DNA of 64,000 nucleotides from Haloarculaceae archaeon (GTDB lineage: Archaea; Halobacteriota; Halobacteria; Halobacteriales; Haloarculaceae), in the NCBI GenBank assembly GCA_007122455.1, contig SKTU01000006.1:1-64000 (forward strand). The letters run 5' to 3'. Shown in pieces: positions 8,411-17,083 of the stretch (position 1 is its first letter; every line of letters starts with the position of its first letter). The position numbers were made by a program, and so were the translations under genes. The notes under the pieces were generated by a model, which had not been told where the DNA came from, did no database searches, and saw nothing but the letters and a program-made list of their open reading frames with translations.

Positions 8411-8418
8411 TAACGGAG
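8411..8418. repeat. Target-site duplication, right copy
   Basis: TAACGGAG directly after the right end of the MITE-like element, identical to 8187-8194. Confidence 0.85.
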
Positions 8419-8453
8419 CTACCCGCTCCAAGGGCGGTTGTACGAGCGGTCAT

Positions 8454-8845
8454 AGGTGAAATATCGCGTTCAGAGAGGATATCGCCACTGCTGATTCTCT
8501 GAAGCCGAGAACCCGCTCGCGAGTGTGACGAGAGATAAACGGCTCCCGTTGGGATTTACTGTTTCATTGAAAGCGTCATCGGTCGAGCGGTCAATTCACT
8601 GGTGAAGGTGAGTACAACAGTTCCGTCATGTTGCATCCATCCTCTCCATCTTAACCACGTTTTCTACCGGCTACTGGATAGACTGAGTGAGGCGTGCAAG
8701 ATACAGATCGCGTATATCGCACAGTGCCGGTTCAAAATCGAATATACCGTGCGGTTAGTACCGGAGATATACATACGGTCGAGACCTTGAACATTCATTT
8801 GAATCTGAAGAAAGAGGTATTAGGATTGATATCAAAGAACACACA
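8454..8845. other. Gene-free AT-richer stretch
   Basis: About 390 bases without a reading frame that looks coding. No tRNA, repeat or transposase fragment was recognised. It probably carries the promoter of the 5'-disrupted membrane gene (minus strand) and of the 8846 gene (plus strand). Confidence 0.5.
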
Positions 8846-9649
8846 ATGCTAGAAAGACAGACATATGTACGTTCTTCAGGATTTCAGCAGTATGATGCAC
8901 CTGTCTGGTTCTTGACCATTCTTGGCACTCTACTAGGGATCGCTAGTATCGTGCACGTGTACACCAATCCCGAGCCGATGAATGCGTGGGTCACTGAATT
9001 CATCCTTGTTGGTGTGTTGATCGCCTTGGTCCTATACGGTGGGTACTGGATGGCAACGCGCCCGCTAAACCATTCAGATCGCTGGAATATTGCCATATGG
9101 AGTCTCTTCGGTGGAGGATTCGTTGGGTTACTCGTAACTGGATACATCGTAACCGAACAAATAGATAGCGAGGTAATCGTTGAGCCAGGTGAATTATTAC
9201 TTTTTGGCGTATTTGGTGGTGTAGTTGTTTCATTGTACGCGTCACTGTTAAACGAACGTCGCCACTTGATCAAAGACCTTGAGATGAGCAAGGAGACTCA
9301 GTTAACCGAAAGAGCGAATGAACACCTCTCGAACGATGCGCGGGTTTTGGCAGAACTCACTCTGGATACCCGTTCGCGAAACATACTTCAGGTTCTCATT
9401 CTAGCTGAAACGTCACTTGATGTCGAGACGATTGTCAGCCGAATCGCGGCAATAGAAAACACAGATCCGCGAACAGTATCTCTGGATATAACTCGCGTAC
9501 GACTCCCCAAGCTCGAAAACTGGGGTTTCATTCATTACGAATCCGATACTGAGGTCGTTCATTCTCCTGACCGGATTGCACAAGTCGCAAATGCGAGAGA
9601 TGAACTCGGGGCGTCTGGCCAGCAACTCGCTTCGATGGTAGATCGGTAA
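8846..9649 (+). CDS. Membrane protein with C-terminal winged-helix-like domain
   Basis: A 267-residue protein with four hydrophobic segments in the first half (WFLTILGTLLGIASIVHVY, FILVGVLIALVLYGGYW, IWSLFGGGFVGLLVTGYIV, LLLFGVFGGVVVSLYASLL). A charged linker follows, then a cytoplasmic domain (about residues 165-250). That domain has a winged-helix look: ARVLAELTLDTRSRNILQVLILAETSLDVETIVSRI, then LPKLENWGFIHYESDTEVVHSP, close to the pattern of DUF7344-like haloarchaeal domains. The DNA is visibly AT-richer than neighbouring core genes, which suggests acquisition from elsewhere. A membrane-anchored transcription factor or signal sensor is a reasonable guess; no partner gene is adjacent. Confidence 0.72.
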   Translation: MLERQTYVRSSGFQQYDAPVWFLTILGTLLGIASIVHVYTNPEPMNAWVTEFILVGVLIALVLYGGYWMATRPLNHSDRWNIAIWSLFGGGFVGLLVTGYIVTEQIDSEVIVEPGELLLFGVFGGVVVSLYASLLNERRHLIKDLEMSKETQLTERANEHLSNDARVLAELTLDTRSRNILQVLILAETSLDVETIVSRIAAIENTDPRTVSLDITRVRLPKLENWGFIHYESDTEVVHSPDRIAQVANARDELGASGQQLASMVDR

Positions 9650-9973
9650 CCGATCATTCAGTACACATGGTTTTGTGAGTAATTCAGATATAGTTTCTTC
9701 TAAGATACACGTTGTGAAAATTGATTCATATGATTATCCCAGAAACGAATGGCTGTAGTGTACTGCATACACTCCCTACATGTTGCACGCTGTTTTTACC
9801 AGTTGGCGTATGTGCCAGACTCCATTGTGATACATCGTCCACCTGTACCAACCACCGACCGAATCCACGAGAAGCATTCTATGACAGGCTCAGCTACTGG
9901 TAAGCCGAGCCGGCGGAAAACGCACGCGAACCAACACCTCCGATACGTTTCGGCGCTTCTCGAACCGCCCGCT
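9650..9973. other. Gene-free stretch at the edge of the accessory patch
   Basis: About 320 bases, AT-rich up to about 9880 and GC-rich afterwards. No coding frame, repeat or RNA gene was recognised. The change in composition marks the boundary between the accessory patch and core sequence ahead of the rhodanese gene. Confidence 0.45.
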
Positions 9974-10837
9974 TCAGTCGTCGGCGTCGCCCGTCTCGAT
10001 CGGCGCACCGACGAGGTTCCCCCACTCGGTCCAGGAGCCGTCGTAGTTGACGGCGTCCTCGTAGCCGAGCAGTTCGTGGAGTGCGAACCACGCCACCGAC
10101 GACCGCTCGCCGATCCGGCAGTAGGCGACGGTCGTTTCGTCGCCGTCGACGCCCTCGGCGGCGTACAGCTCGCGGATCTCGTCGGCGGTCTTGAACGTCC
10201 CGTCGTCGTTCGTGACGGCCGCCCACGAGATGTTCTTCGCACCGGGGATGTGACCGCCGCGCTGGGCCGTCTCGTTGAGACCCGGCGGGGCGAGCACCTC
10301 GCCGCGGAACTCCTCGGGACTGCGGACGTCGACCAGCGGCAGGCCGCGCTCGATCGCGTTCTCGACGTCCTCGCGGTAGGCGCGGATCGACTCCCGCGGC
10401 CCAGAGGCGTCGTACTCGACCGCGGAGAACTCCGGAACGTCGGTCGTCGTCGGATAGTCGTTCGCCAGCCAGTATTCCCGGCCGCCGTCGAGCAGTTTCA
10501 CGTCGTCGTGGCCGTAGTATTTGAACTGCCAGTAGGTGTAGGCCGCGAACCAGTTGGCGTTGTCACCGTAGAGGACGACCGTCGATTCCTCCGTGATGCC
10601 GTGCTCGCCGAGCAGCGATTCGAACGCCTCCTTCTCGAGGATGTCGCGGGTCGTCTGGTCCTGCAGATCCGTCTCCCAGTTGAAGCCGATCGCACCGGGT
10701 GCGTGTTCCTCTTCGTACGCTTCCGTGTCGACGTCGACCTCCACCAGACGGAGATCGGGGTCGTCGCTCTGGAACGCTTCGAGTCGGTCCTCGACCCAGT
10801 CGGCCGAGACGAGAACGTCTTTTGCGTAGTCGCTCAT
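9974..10837 (-). CDS. Thiosulfate sulfurtransferase (two-domain rhodanese)
   Basis: Moves a sulfane sulfur from thiosulfate or a persulfide to a thiol acceptor. The 287-residue protein has two rhodanese domains. The first is inactive-looking, with VVLYGDNANWFAAY at the loop position. The second has the catalytic cysteine in AYCRIGERSS (about residue 236), a loop typical of sulfurtransferases. ATG 10837 begins the protein a few residues before the first domain strand (MSDYAKDVLVSADWVEDRL); the longer frame upstream has no domain match. It is divergent from a second rhodanese at 11085, so sulfur handling is clustered here. Confidence 0.9.
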   Translation of the reverse strand: MSDYAKDVLVSADWVEDRLEAFQSDDPDLRLVEVDVDTEAYEEEHAPGAIGFNWETDLQDQTTRDILEKEAFESLLGEHGITEESTVVLYGDNANWFAAYTYWQFKYYGHDDVKLLDGGREYWLANDYPTTTDVPEFSAVEYDASGPRESIRAYREDVENAIERGLPLVDVRSPEEFRGEVLAPPGLNETAQRGGHIPGAKNISWAAVTNDDGTFKTADEIRELYAAEGVDGDETTVAYCRIGERSSVAWFALHELLGYEDAVNYDGSWTEWGNLVGAPIETGDADD

Positions 10838-11084
10838 TGCGGCTCCCGCTTGGGACGGTGTGCGTAAAGCCCCGACCGTAACGGCACGTTCGGCCCCTCC
10901 TCGCCGGTGACGGCAAGGATCCGCGGACCGCGGTGACATCGGATCCGCGATCGGCCGTCGCGCCCGTGTCGGCTTTCGACCCGATACGTCCCGAACGCCC
11001 GACGCAGATAGGGGTGTATATTGCCGTTTCCGTGCTCGGCGGACAACGCGGAACGGTCAAACATCGCCGCGTCCAACGGCGGGT

Positions 11085-11876
11085 ATGAACGAACGCGTCG
11101 TTTCGGTGTCGTGGGTGAACCAGCGGCTCGGCGATCCGTCGGTTCGGGTCGTCGACGTTCGTGATCCGTGGGAGTTCGAGGGAATCGGCCACGTTCCCGG
11201 AGCGGTCAACATCCCGTTCGAGGAGTTCCGTGCACCCTCGGCCGGCGCCGCCGAGGCCGGAATGCTCCCCGGCGCTGCGGTGTTCGCCGACCTCGTCGGT
11301 GCCGCCGGCATCGACGCCGACGACGAGCTCGTCGCCTACGACGACGACCACGGCGTCTTCGCGGCCCGATTTCTCGTTACTGCGGAGCTGTACGGTCACG
11401 ATCCGGAGAAGCTCCACCTGCTCGACGGCGATTTCAGCACGTGGCAGCGGGAGGGTACGGGAAGCGACGTCTCCACCGACGCGGCGCCGACGACGTATCC
11501 GGCCGCGTTCAACTCGGAGGGCCCGCTGGTCGAGATCGACACCGTCCGGGCGGCGATCGACGATCCCGAAACGGTCGTCGTCGACGTTCGCGAACCTCAC
11601 GAGTACGACGCGGGACACCTCCCGAACGCGGTGCAACTCGACTGGCGGACGCTCGTCGACGAGGAGACGCGCGGACTGCGTCCGGAGGACGAACTGCGAA
11701 CGGTGCTGGCAGCGCACGGCATCACGCCGGATCGCCGCGTGTTGCTCTACTGTAACACCGCCCGACGGATCAGCCACACCTACGTCGTGCTCCGCGCGCT
11801 CGGCTACGAACACGTCGACTTTTACGAGGGGTCGCTCACCGAGTGGGAAGCGGTCGGCGAGGAACTGACCGAGTGA
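11085..11876 (+). CDS. Second two-domain rhodanese-like sulfurtransferase
   Basis: A 263-residue protein with two rhodanese domains. The N-terminal one (VRVVDVRDPWEFEGIGHVPGAVNIPF) has ELVAYDDDHGVFAAR where the active loop would be, so it lacks the cysteine. The C-terminal one has VVVDVREPHEYDAGHLPNAV and the loop LLYCNTARRISH, with the likely catalytic cysteine near residue 225. The CNTARR loop differs from the CRIGERSS loop of the divergent neighbour, so the two probably take different substrates. ATG 11085 follows the 247-base shared intergenic region. The acceptor is unknown; tRNA thiolation, cofactor synthesis and cyanide or thiosulfate handling are all possible. Confidence 0.88.
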   Translation: MNERVVSVSWVNQRLGDPSVRVVDVRDPWEFEGIGHVPGAVNIPFEEFRAPSAGAAEAGMLPGAAVFADLVGAAGIDADDELVAYDDDHGVFAARFLVTAELYGHDPEKLHLLDGDFSTWQREGTGSDVSTDAAPTTYPAAFNSEGPLVEIDTVRAAIDDPETVVVDVREPHEYDAGHLPNAVQLDWRTLVDEETRGLRPEDELRTVLAAHGITPDRRVLLYCNTARRISHTYVVLRALGYEHVDFYEGSLTEWEAVGEELTE

Positions 11877-11920
11877 ACTGTCACCCGCTCGCGGCTGAGA
11901 TCGTGCACGCCTCTCTCGAA

Positions 11921-12922
11921 TTAATCCTCGAAGGAGGGGTTCCGCCGATCGCTGAGCAGCTCGACGATCTCGACGAGCAGCGCGACGACGAGCGGTCCGG
12001 CGATGATTCCCACGACGCCGATCGTGAGCACGCCGCCGACGAAGCCGACGAAGTAGAGACTCGCCGGCAGTTTCGCGTGGGTCGAGGCCATCCTGGGGCG
12101 GATGATCACGTCCGGAAGCAGCCCGATGAGTAGCGGTCCGAGCACGATGATGCCGACGGCGCGCTCCGGCATCCCGATCAGCAGATCGTAGCCGGCGAGT
12201 AGGGCCGCGAGCATCCCCGGACCGACGATCGGGATGAACTGGAGAATCGCCGAGAGCACTGCCAGGACGAACACCGACTCGTAGCCCAGCGCGTAAAAGA
12301 CGACGAGTGCGATCGGGAACGTGAGTACAGCGGTCGCGGCCTGGACGACGTAGAGCGCGTACAGCGTCCCGCCGACGCGCTCGTGGAGCGCACGAATGAT
12401 GTCGTGGTACGCCGGCGGCGTGATCTCGAAGGCGGCCCGCCCGACGGCTTCCGGCCGGAGCTGGAGGCCGTAGAGGACGAGAACGAACATCGCCAGTTGT
12501 AGTATAATAAAGATCGAATCGGCCGCCAGCGAAAACGCCAGCGATCTGAGACTCTCCGTGGCGAGTTCGGCGAGTGAGGCGACGTCGATGACGACCTCGA
12601 ACCCGAACACCGCGACCGGGAGCGTCTCGGGAAGATCCTGCAGGAGTTCGACGATCGAGTCCCGCCGCCGAAACAGCGTCCACGCGATCGGCGCCAACAG
12701 GAGCGTGACGGCCAGAAACGCCGCCGTCGTGACGAGCGCGCTCGCGACCCGTCTGGAGGCGCCATGGGCGACCAGCCACTGTCGCAGCGGATAGAGCACG
12801 TAGGCGACGGTGATCGCGAAGAACACCACGTCCACCACCTCGAAGAGAAGCACGGTCGCCACCGCGCCGACCGCGATGAGCAACCCGGCGAGCACGTACC
12901 GGCGACGACGAAGCGTTGACAC
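11921..12922 (-). CDS. AI-2E family (UPF0118) membrane permease
   Basis: A 333-residue integral membrane protein of the family that includes E. coli TqsA/YdiK. It has an N-terminal pair of helices (YVLAGLLIAVGAVATVLLFEVVDVVFFAITVAYVLYPL), a soluble middle part and at least five more hydrophobic helices. The typical conserved region is VFVLAVLSAILQFIPIVGPGMLAALLAGYDLLIG. GTG 12922 (MSTLRRRRYVLAG) is preferred; a TTG at 12949 would add nine residues. Family members have been linked to export of signalling molecules or to sodium-coupled transport, but the substrate here is unknown. It converges with the second rhodanese. Confidence 0.85.
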   Translation of the reverse strand: MSTLRRRRYVLAGLLIAVGAVATVLLFEVVDVVFFAITVAYVLYPLRQWLVAHGASRRVASALVTTAAFLAVTLLLAPIAWTLFRRRDSIVELLQDLPETLPVAVFGFEVVIDVASLAELATESLRSLAFSLAADSIFIILQLAMFVLVLYGLQLRPEAVGRAAFEITPPAYHDIIRALHERVGGTLYALYVVQAATAVLTFPIALVVFYALGYESVFVLAVLSAILQFIPIVGPGMLAALLAGYDLLIGMPERAVGIIVLGPLLIGLLPDVIIRPRMASTHAKLPASLYFVGFVGGVLTIGVVGIIAGPLVVALLVEIVELLSDRRNPSFED

Positions 12923-13182
12923 GGATCGGGGTTCACCGTCGACACGCAAAACCGTTTCCCGGCCAGTTCCCCGTTGGTGCGCTTCGAAACGGGAGCCGTC
13001 GATAGAGCGTGTGCCTCAGGGCCGTTCGAGACGTCGCTTCAATGGGGTGGTCTACAGCTCCATGAGGTGTGATAGCTCGCGAGCTCCAGATGAAATCGAG
13101 GGGTTTACGGTTCGGGCTACTGCTGTCGGTTTTCTCCCTCCGCAGGTGGAGAACGCGTCAGACGATCGGCTGACGCTCCGCA

Positions 13183-15525
13183 CTACGATCGGAACCGCTC
13201 GAGCCCCAGCTCGAGCATGTCCGGGCTGACCGGCTGGAACTCCTCGCGCTCGACGTCGCCGAGCAGATCGCGAACGCTATCCCACGAGTCGCGGGCGTAT
13301 CGCTCGTCGCAGAGCACCCGGACGCCGCACTCGTCGGGTCCCCGGATGACGCGGCCGATCGCCTGCCGGGCTTTCCGGACTGCCGGCACCGCCAGGGCCG
13401 ATCGGAAGCCGTCGCCGAACGCCCGCTCGTAGGCGGTGCGGACCGCTCGAGTCCGCGGACTGGCGGTGTTGATGATCGGGACGCCGCAGACGATCGCCGC
13501 CGAGAGCCGGTCTCCCCGGTAGTCGACGCCCTCCGTCAGCGTTCCTCGGAGGCTCGTGACGAGTACTTTCGGGGCTCCGTCGAAGAACCGCTGCTTCAGC
13601 CGTTCGGTCGCGACGTCGTCGCTCGCCTCGTCGAGCAACACCGTCTTCTCGTGATCCTCCAGCACCGACGCCGCCCACTCGGCTTCCCCGTATGATGGCA
13701 TCCCCACGAGGACGTTCCCCGGAACGTCGGCGATTTCTCGAAGCGCGTGAGCGTACGCTCGACGGGTCGGGCGCTCCTCGTCCGGATCGCCGCGATTCGC
13801 GTAGGTGAACTTCGGCGTCGCGACGGCGAAGGAGGCCCGGTTCTCCTCGGGGAACTCGAGCCCGTAGGTCCGCGTGACGATCGGACGCCCCCGCTCCGAC
13901 TCGAGATGCTCGAGACCGGTCACCTCGGCGAACATCTCGATCGGCTCGAGCGTCGCACTCATCAGCACGCCCCCGCCGAACGCGGCGAGCCGCTCGCCGA
14001 TCGCGTCCGCCGGGAGGCAGTTGTGCAGCGAGAGCCGCGCGTTGTACGCGCGCTGCCAATCGTCCTCGGGGTACGTTCCGTCGAAGGTGCGTTCGAGTTC
14101 GATCTCCCGGAAGAAGTGTTCGTGATCGGCACGTCCCCACGCCGCCAGCGACCGGCCGACGCCCTGGATCGTCCGTCGGCTGTCTTCGTCCTCGACGGTG
14201 TCGAGCACTCGAGCGACGACGGCGCCGACGCTCTCGGCCCGCGCCCACGTGCCGGCGTCGTACCCCTGCCGTTCGGCCCATCGCGTTAACTCGTCGATCG
14301 CCGGCGTCTCCGGCTCTCGAAGCGGGATCTCCTCGTCTTCTAGCGCGTCGATGTTTCGCCGCCAGCCGGGATGTTCCTCGTCGAGATGGGCAGTGACGCG
14401 TCGATCGAGCTCCGACCGAAGATCCCGAACGAACTGTCGCGTCCTGCGCAACTCATCGAGCGTCACGTCGGTCTCGCTCAACTCCGTCCGGATCGTCTCC
14501 GCCGTCGCCCGTGCGCTCGCACCGTGGCGGGCGTCCGAGCCGGCTTCCTCGATCGCCACCAGCGGCTCGATCACCCGGGAGAGCTCGCCTTCCGTGTCCC
14601 GAAGCGCCGCGTCGGAGACGCCGTCGCCGACGAGATCGCGAACTCTCGGTTCGAGCATGTGGGCCTCGTCACAGACGACGAACGTCGATTCGTCGAGGAC
14701 GGCGCCGGTGAACGTCTCGGTCGTCACCGGATCGAAGGCGTGGTAGTAGTTCCCGACGAGAATCTCGGTTCGCTCGACGAGCGCACCCATCACCGAGTGC
14801 GGACAGGACCCCCGAGAGGCGGCGAGTCTGACGAGATCCTCGCTCTCCAGCAGTCCCATCCCCGTCGGATCGAACGGCACCGCCTCGGACGGATCGCCGT
14901 CGTCGGGGAGATCCGCGAGGAACTGCGCGTAGAACGGGCAGTATTCGGTTTCGCCGCCGTCCTCGGGCGTTTCGGGCGGATACGGTGTCGTCTCCCCGGC
15001 GACCTCGAGATACGTCGCGCCGCCGTCGGCGCCGGAGTCCGCGAGCCCGACTTGCTGACTGCGGGCCGACGCCGCGAGCGCGTCGGCGGTCGTCTCCTCG
15101 GTGAGTCCACGGGTTCGGTCCCGAAGTCCTTCACAGCGCTCGTAGACGTTCGTCCCGTCGATTCCGCCCGTTCCGGCGAGATTGTACGGGCAGACGTCGG
15201 CCTTCCCGACGAGTGTCATCGCCGACACCGGCTGGAACTCCTCCGGGAGGTTCGCGTTTATCGTTCGGATGTCCGATTCGAACTGTCGGAGCTGCTGTTT
15301 GACGCTCGTCAGCACGAGGACGCGCTCGAACTGACTCTCCGGATCCCGGACGAGGTGGATCCCCGCGGTGAGTGCGAGCATCGTCTTTCCGGTTCCGCAG
15401 GCGCCCTCGAGCGCGAGAAAGCCCGATCGCTCCGCGGTTTCGATCGCGGTCTCGATTCCGTCGATCTGCTCGTCGTACGGTTCGGGATGGCCGAAGATCG
15501 GCCGCCACGCGGCGTCGGAAGACAC
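13183..15525 (-). CDS. XPD/Rad3-type superfamily 2 DNA helicase (first of three)
   Basis: A 780-residue ATP-dependent helicase. Walker A is EGACGTGKTMLAL (near residue 40) and Walker B/DEAH is VVCDEAHML. Between them four cysteines (VCPYN, ERCEG, YCPFY, GSCPH) are spaced as in the iron-sulfur domain of XPD/DinG helicases. C-terminal motifs include GGVLMSATLEP, LVTSLRGTLTEGVDY and RQAIGRVIRGPDE. It probably unwinds DNA 5' to 3' in repair. GTG 15525 is chosen because the ATP-site region starts shortly after, and starts further upstream run into the opposite gene at 15608. A repair role rather than a specific name is all the sequence supports. Confidence 0.88.
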   Translation of the reverse strand: MSSDAAWRPIFGHPEPYDEQIDGIETAIETAERSGFLALEGACGTGKTMLALTAGIHLVRDPESQFERVLVLTSVKQQLRQFESDIRTINANLPEEFQPVSAMTLVGKADVCPYNLAGTGGIDGTNVYERCEGLRDRTRGLTEETTADALAASARSQQVGLADSGADGGATYLEVAGETTPYPPETPEDGGETEYCPFYAQFLADLPDDGDPSEAVPFDPTGMGLLESEDLVRLAASRGSCPHSVMGALVERTEILVGNYYHAFDPVTTETFTGAVLDESTFVVCDEAHMLEPRVRDLVGDGVSDAALRDTEGELSRVIEPLVAIEEAGSDARHGASARATAETIRTELSETDVTLDELRRTRQFVRDLRSELDRRVTAHLDEEHPGWRRNIDALEDEEIPLREPETPAIDELTRWAERQGYDAGTWARAESVGAVVARVLDTVEDEDSRRTIQGVGRSLAAWGRADHEHFFREIELERTFDGTYPEDDWQRAYNARLSLHNCLPADAIGERLAAFGGGVLMSATLEPIEMFAEVTGLEHLESERGRPIVTRTYGLEFPEENRASFAVATPKFTYANRGDPDEERPTRRAYAHALREIADVPGNVLVGMPSYGEAEWAASVLEDHEKTVLLDEASDDVATERLKQRFFDGAPKVLVTSLRGTLTEGVDYRGDRLSAAIVCGVPIINTASPRTRAVRTAYERAFGDGFRSALAVPAVRKARQAIGRVIRGPDECGVRVLCDERYARDSWDSVRDLLGDVEREEFQPVSPDMLELGLERFRS

Positions 15526-15607
15526 AGCCGTGGTTGACGCCCGATCGAATAAAGGCGTTCGGACGCGCCGCGACGGTTCTTTATTGCGGGCTCCCCTCGG
15601 CGTACCC

Positions 15608-16153
15608 ATGGACGTCGATGCGTGGCGCGAGGAGCTCGAATCCTACCGCGCCCGAAAGGACGAACAGTTCCGCGGGCGACAGTCGCCGCTCCCGCCGGAG
15701 GAACGCGAGGAGTTCGACGGACTGGCGTATTTCGATCCGGATCCCGCGTACCGAGTCGAGGCGACCGTCGAACCGATCGACAGCGACGAAACCGTTCGCA
15801 TGGAGACGACTGCCGGCGGCGAACAGCTCTACGAGCGGGCCGCGCGCCTGCGCTTCGAACTCGGTGACGACGAGCGGACGCTCGTCGCCTACCAGCGGGT
15901 CGACCACGAGGAGGGATCGCTCTTCGTCCCGTTCCGCGACAAGACGACCGGCCAGCAGACGTATCCGGCCGGTCGGTACATGGAACTGCATTACGAGGGA
16001 TCGCTCGACGACCTGGACGAGGAAACGACCGTTCCGGTCGATTTCAACCTCGCGTACAGCCCGTTCTGTGCGTACAGCGACGCCTACGACTGCCCGCTTC
16101 CGCCGGCCGAGAACTGGCTCGAGACCGAGATTCGGGCCGGCGAGCGGTACTAG
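15608..16153 (+). CDS. DUF1684 family protein
   Basis: A 181-residue soluble protein matching the DUF1684 pattern. It starts with the helix VDAWREELESYRARKDEQFR, then LPPEEREEFDGLAYFDPDPAYRVEA. The C-terminal FVPFRDKTTGQQTYPAGRYMEL and DFNLAYSPFCAYSDAYDCPLPPAENWL regions are the best conserved in this family, including the N-P-x-C-x-Y-like run. The family is found in bacteria and haloarchaea; no reaction has been firmly assigned. ATG 15608 sits 83 bases from the divergent helicase start. Its stop overlaps the end of the SDR gene on the other strand by four bases. Confidence 0.88.
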   Translation: MDVDAWREELESYRARKDEQFRGRQSPLPPEEREEFDGLAYFDPDPAYRVEATVEPIDSDETVRMETTAGGEQLYERAARLRFELGDDERTLVAYQRVDHEEGSLFVPFRDKTTGQQTYPAGRYMELHYEGSLDDLDEETTVPVDFNLAYSPFCAYSDAYDCPLPPAENWLETEIRAGERY

Positions 16154-16926
16154 CTCCGGTCCTCGGGAACGATCGTCGGGATCGGGTAGGTGCCGCCGTT
16201 GGCGTGAACCACCTGACCGGTGACGAACGACGCCCGCTCGGAGGCGAGGAAGCTCACGACGTCGGCAATCTCCTCCGGATCGCCGAGCCGTCCCAGCGGG
16301 GTCGCATCGACGATCGACCGCTTTTTCCGCTCGAACGACTCGCTCGGCTCCCGATCGGTGTCGATCAGGCCGGGCGAGACGGCGTTGACGCGGATGTCGT
16401 CCTTCCCCAGCTCGGTTGCGAGCTGTCGCGTGATCCCCTCGATCGAGAACTTCGTTCCGTAGGAGTGGACGTGGCCGGGATCTCCGAGATAGACCAGCGC
16501 GCCGATGGTGTTGACGATGGAGCCGCCGCCGCGCTCGAGCATGTCGGGGACGACGTGTTGGGCCGTCAGGATCTGCCCCCGGAAATTCACGTTCGCGACG
16601 CGCTCTATGTCGTCGATGTCGATGTCGAGGAACGGCTTCACCGGGCGGTACGTCGCGTTGTTGACCAGAGCGTCGATCGGTCCGAGCTCGTCGCGGATCT
16701 CGGTGACCATCGACTCGACCTCATCGGGAGAGCCAAGGTCCGCGGTCGCCGCGGCGGCGTTCCCGCCCGCGGCCTCGACGCGTCGCGCGGTTTCCGCACA
16801 TCCCTCGGCGTCGGTTCGGGAGGTGACGCCCACGTCGGCGCCCTCCTCGGCCAGTTTCACCGCGACGGCTCGCCCGATGTTTCGACTCGCACCGGTCACC
16901 AGTGCAGTTCTGCCTTCGAGTTCCAT
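16150..16926 (-). CDS. Short-chain dehydrogenase/reductase with unusual active site
   Basis: A 258-residue SDR. The NAD(P)-binding motif TGASRNIGRA (residues 11-20), the NNA motif (LVNNATY) and the C-terminal FVTGQVVHANGG are clear. The catalytic region differs from the usual SDR: the YxxxK box reads SYGTK, placing the tyrosine three rather than four residues before the lysine, and the usual catalytic serine stretch reads NTIGAL. It may use a shifted tyrosine or have altered activity. It is divergent from the tricarboxylate transporter operon, which suggests work on the imported substrate (inference). ATG 16926 is the natural start. Confidence 0.85.
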   Translation of the reverse strand: MELEGRTALVTGASRNIGRAVAVKLAEEGADVGVTSRTDAEGCAETARRVEAAGGNAAAATADLGSPDEVESMVTEIRDELGPIDALVNNATYRPVKPFLDIDIDDIERVANVNFRGQILTAQHVVPDMLERGGGSIVNTIGALVYLGDPGHVHSYGTKFSIEGITRQLATELGKDDIRVNAVSPGLIDTDREPSESFERKKRSIVDATPLGRLGDPEEIADVVSFLASERASFVTGQVVHANGGTYPIPTIVPEDRS

Positions 16927-17083
16927 ACGTAACGCACCTCAGCGGTGACCACAGTGTTATGGGTATCGGAAACGAGTTCGTCGATCGGCACTCCCCGCGC
17001 TTTCTCTTGGTTTTTGACAGTAACTCCATCAGAAATATACATCACCTAATATTAGATAAATTATTAATATGAAAGTAATATCG

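Larger units (their letters stand above)
7837..8453 (-). pseudogene. Small membrane-protein gene interrupted by a MITE-like insertion
   Basis: The uninterrupted gene would start at ATG 8453 (MTARTTALGAGSS), run to 8419, join the 8-bp target site and continue at 8186 down to TGA 7837. That gives a 130-residue protein with about four hydrophobic segments (TTFLLAGAATIELLGAG, AIGIIGVFVGIITGLQAGG, GIAASALVAYAMFGVAVVAIAG, VHIGVSVVVAVVVALL). The 216-bp element at 8195-8410 plus one target-site copy now splits codon 12. A TTG at 8250 inside the element reads in frame into the remaining 118 codons, so a fused protein of 137 residues is possible. No family or function is recognised. Confidence 0.8.

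Noticed and set aside
8602-8790. 62-residue plus-strand frame upstream of 8846
   Set aside because: No ribosome-binding or TATA signal at a good distance, no motif, and an ordinary chance length for AT-richer DNA.
9749-10867. Plus-strand frame of 372 codons opposite the first rhodanese
   Set aside because: Antisense of a well supported gene; the protein sequence has no domain and the composition of a shadow frame.
10563-12779. 738-codon minus-strand frame across both rhodaneses and the permease
   Set aside because: It crosses three genes of differing strand and frame, is arginine-rich and has no motif; a by-product of high GC.
12923-13182. 260-base gap searched for a small gene or element
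   Set aside because: Short frames exist on both strands but none has a motif, start signal or repeat that supports a gene.
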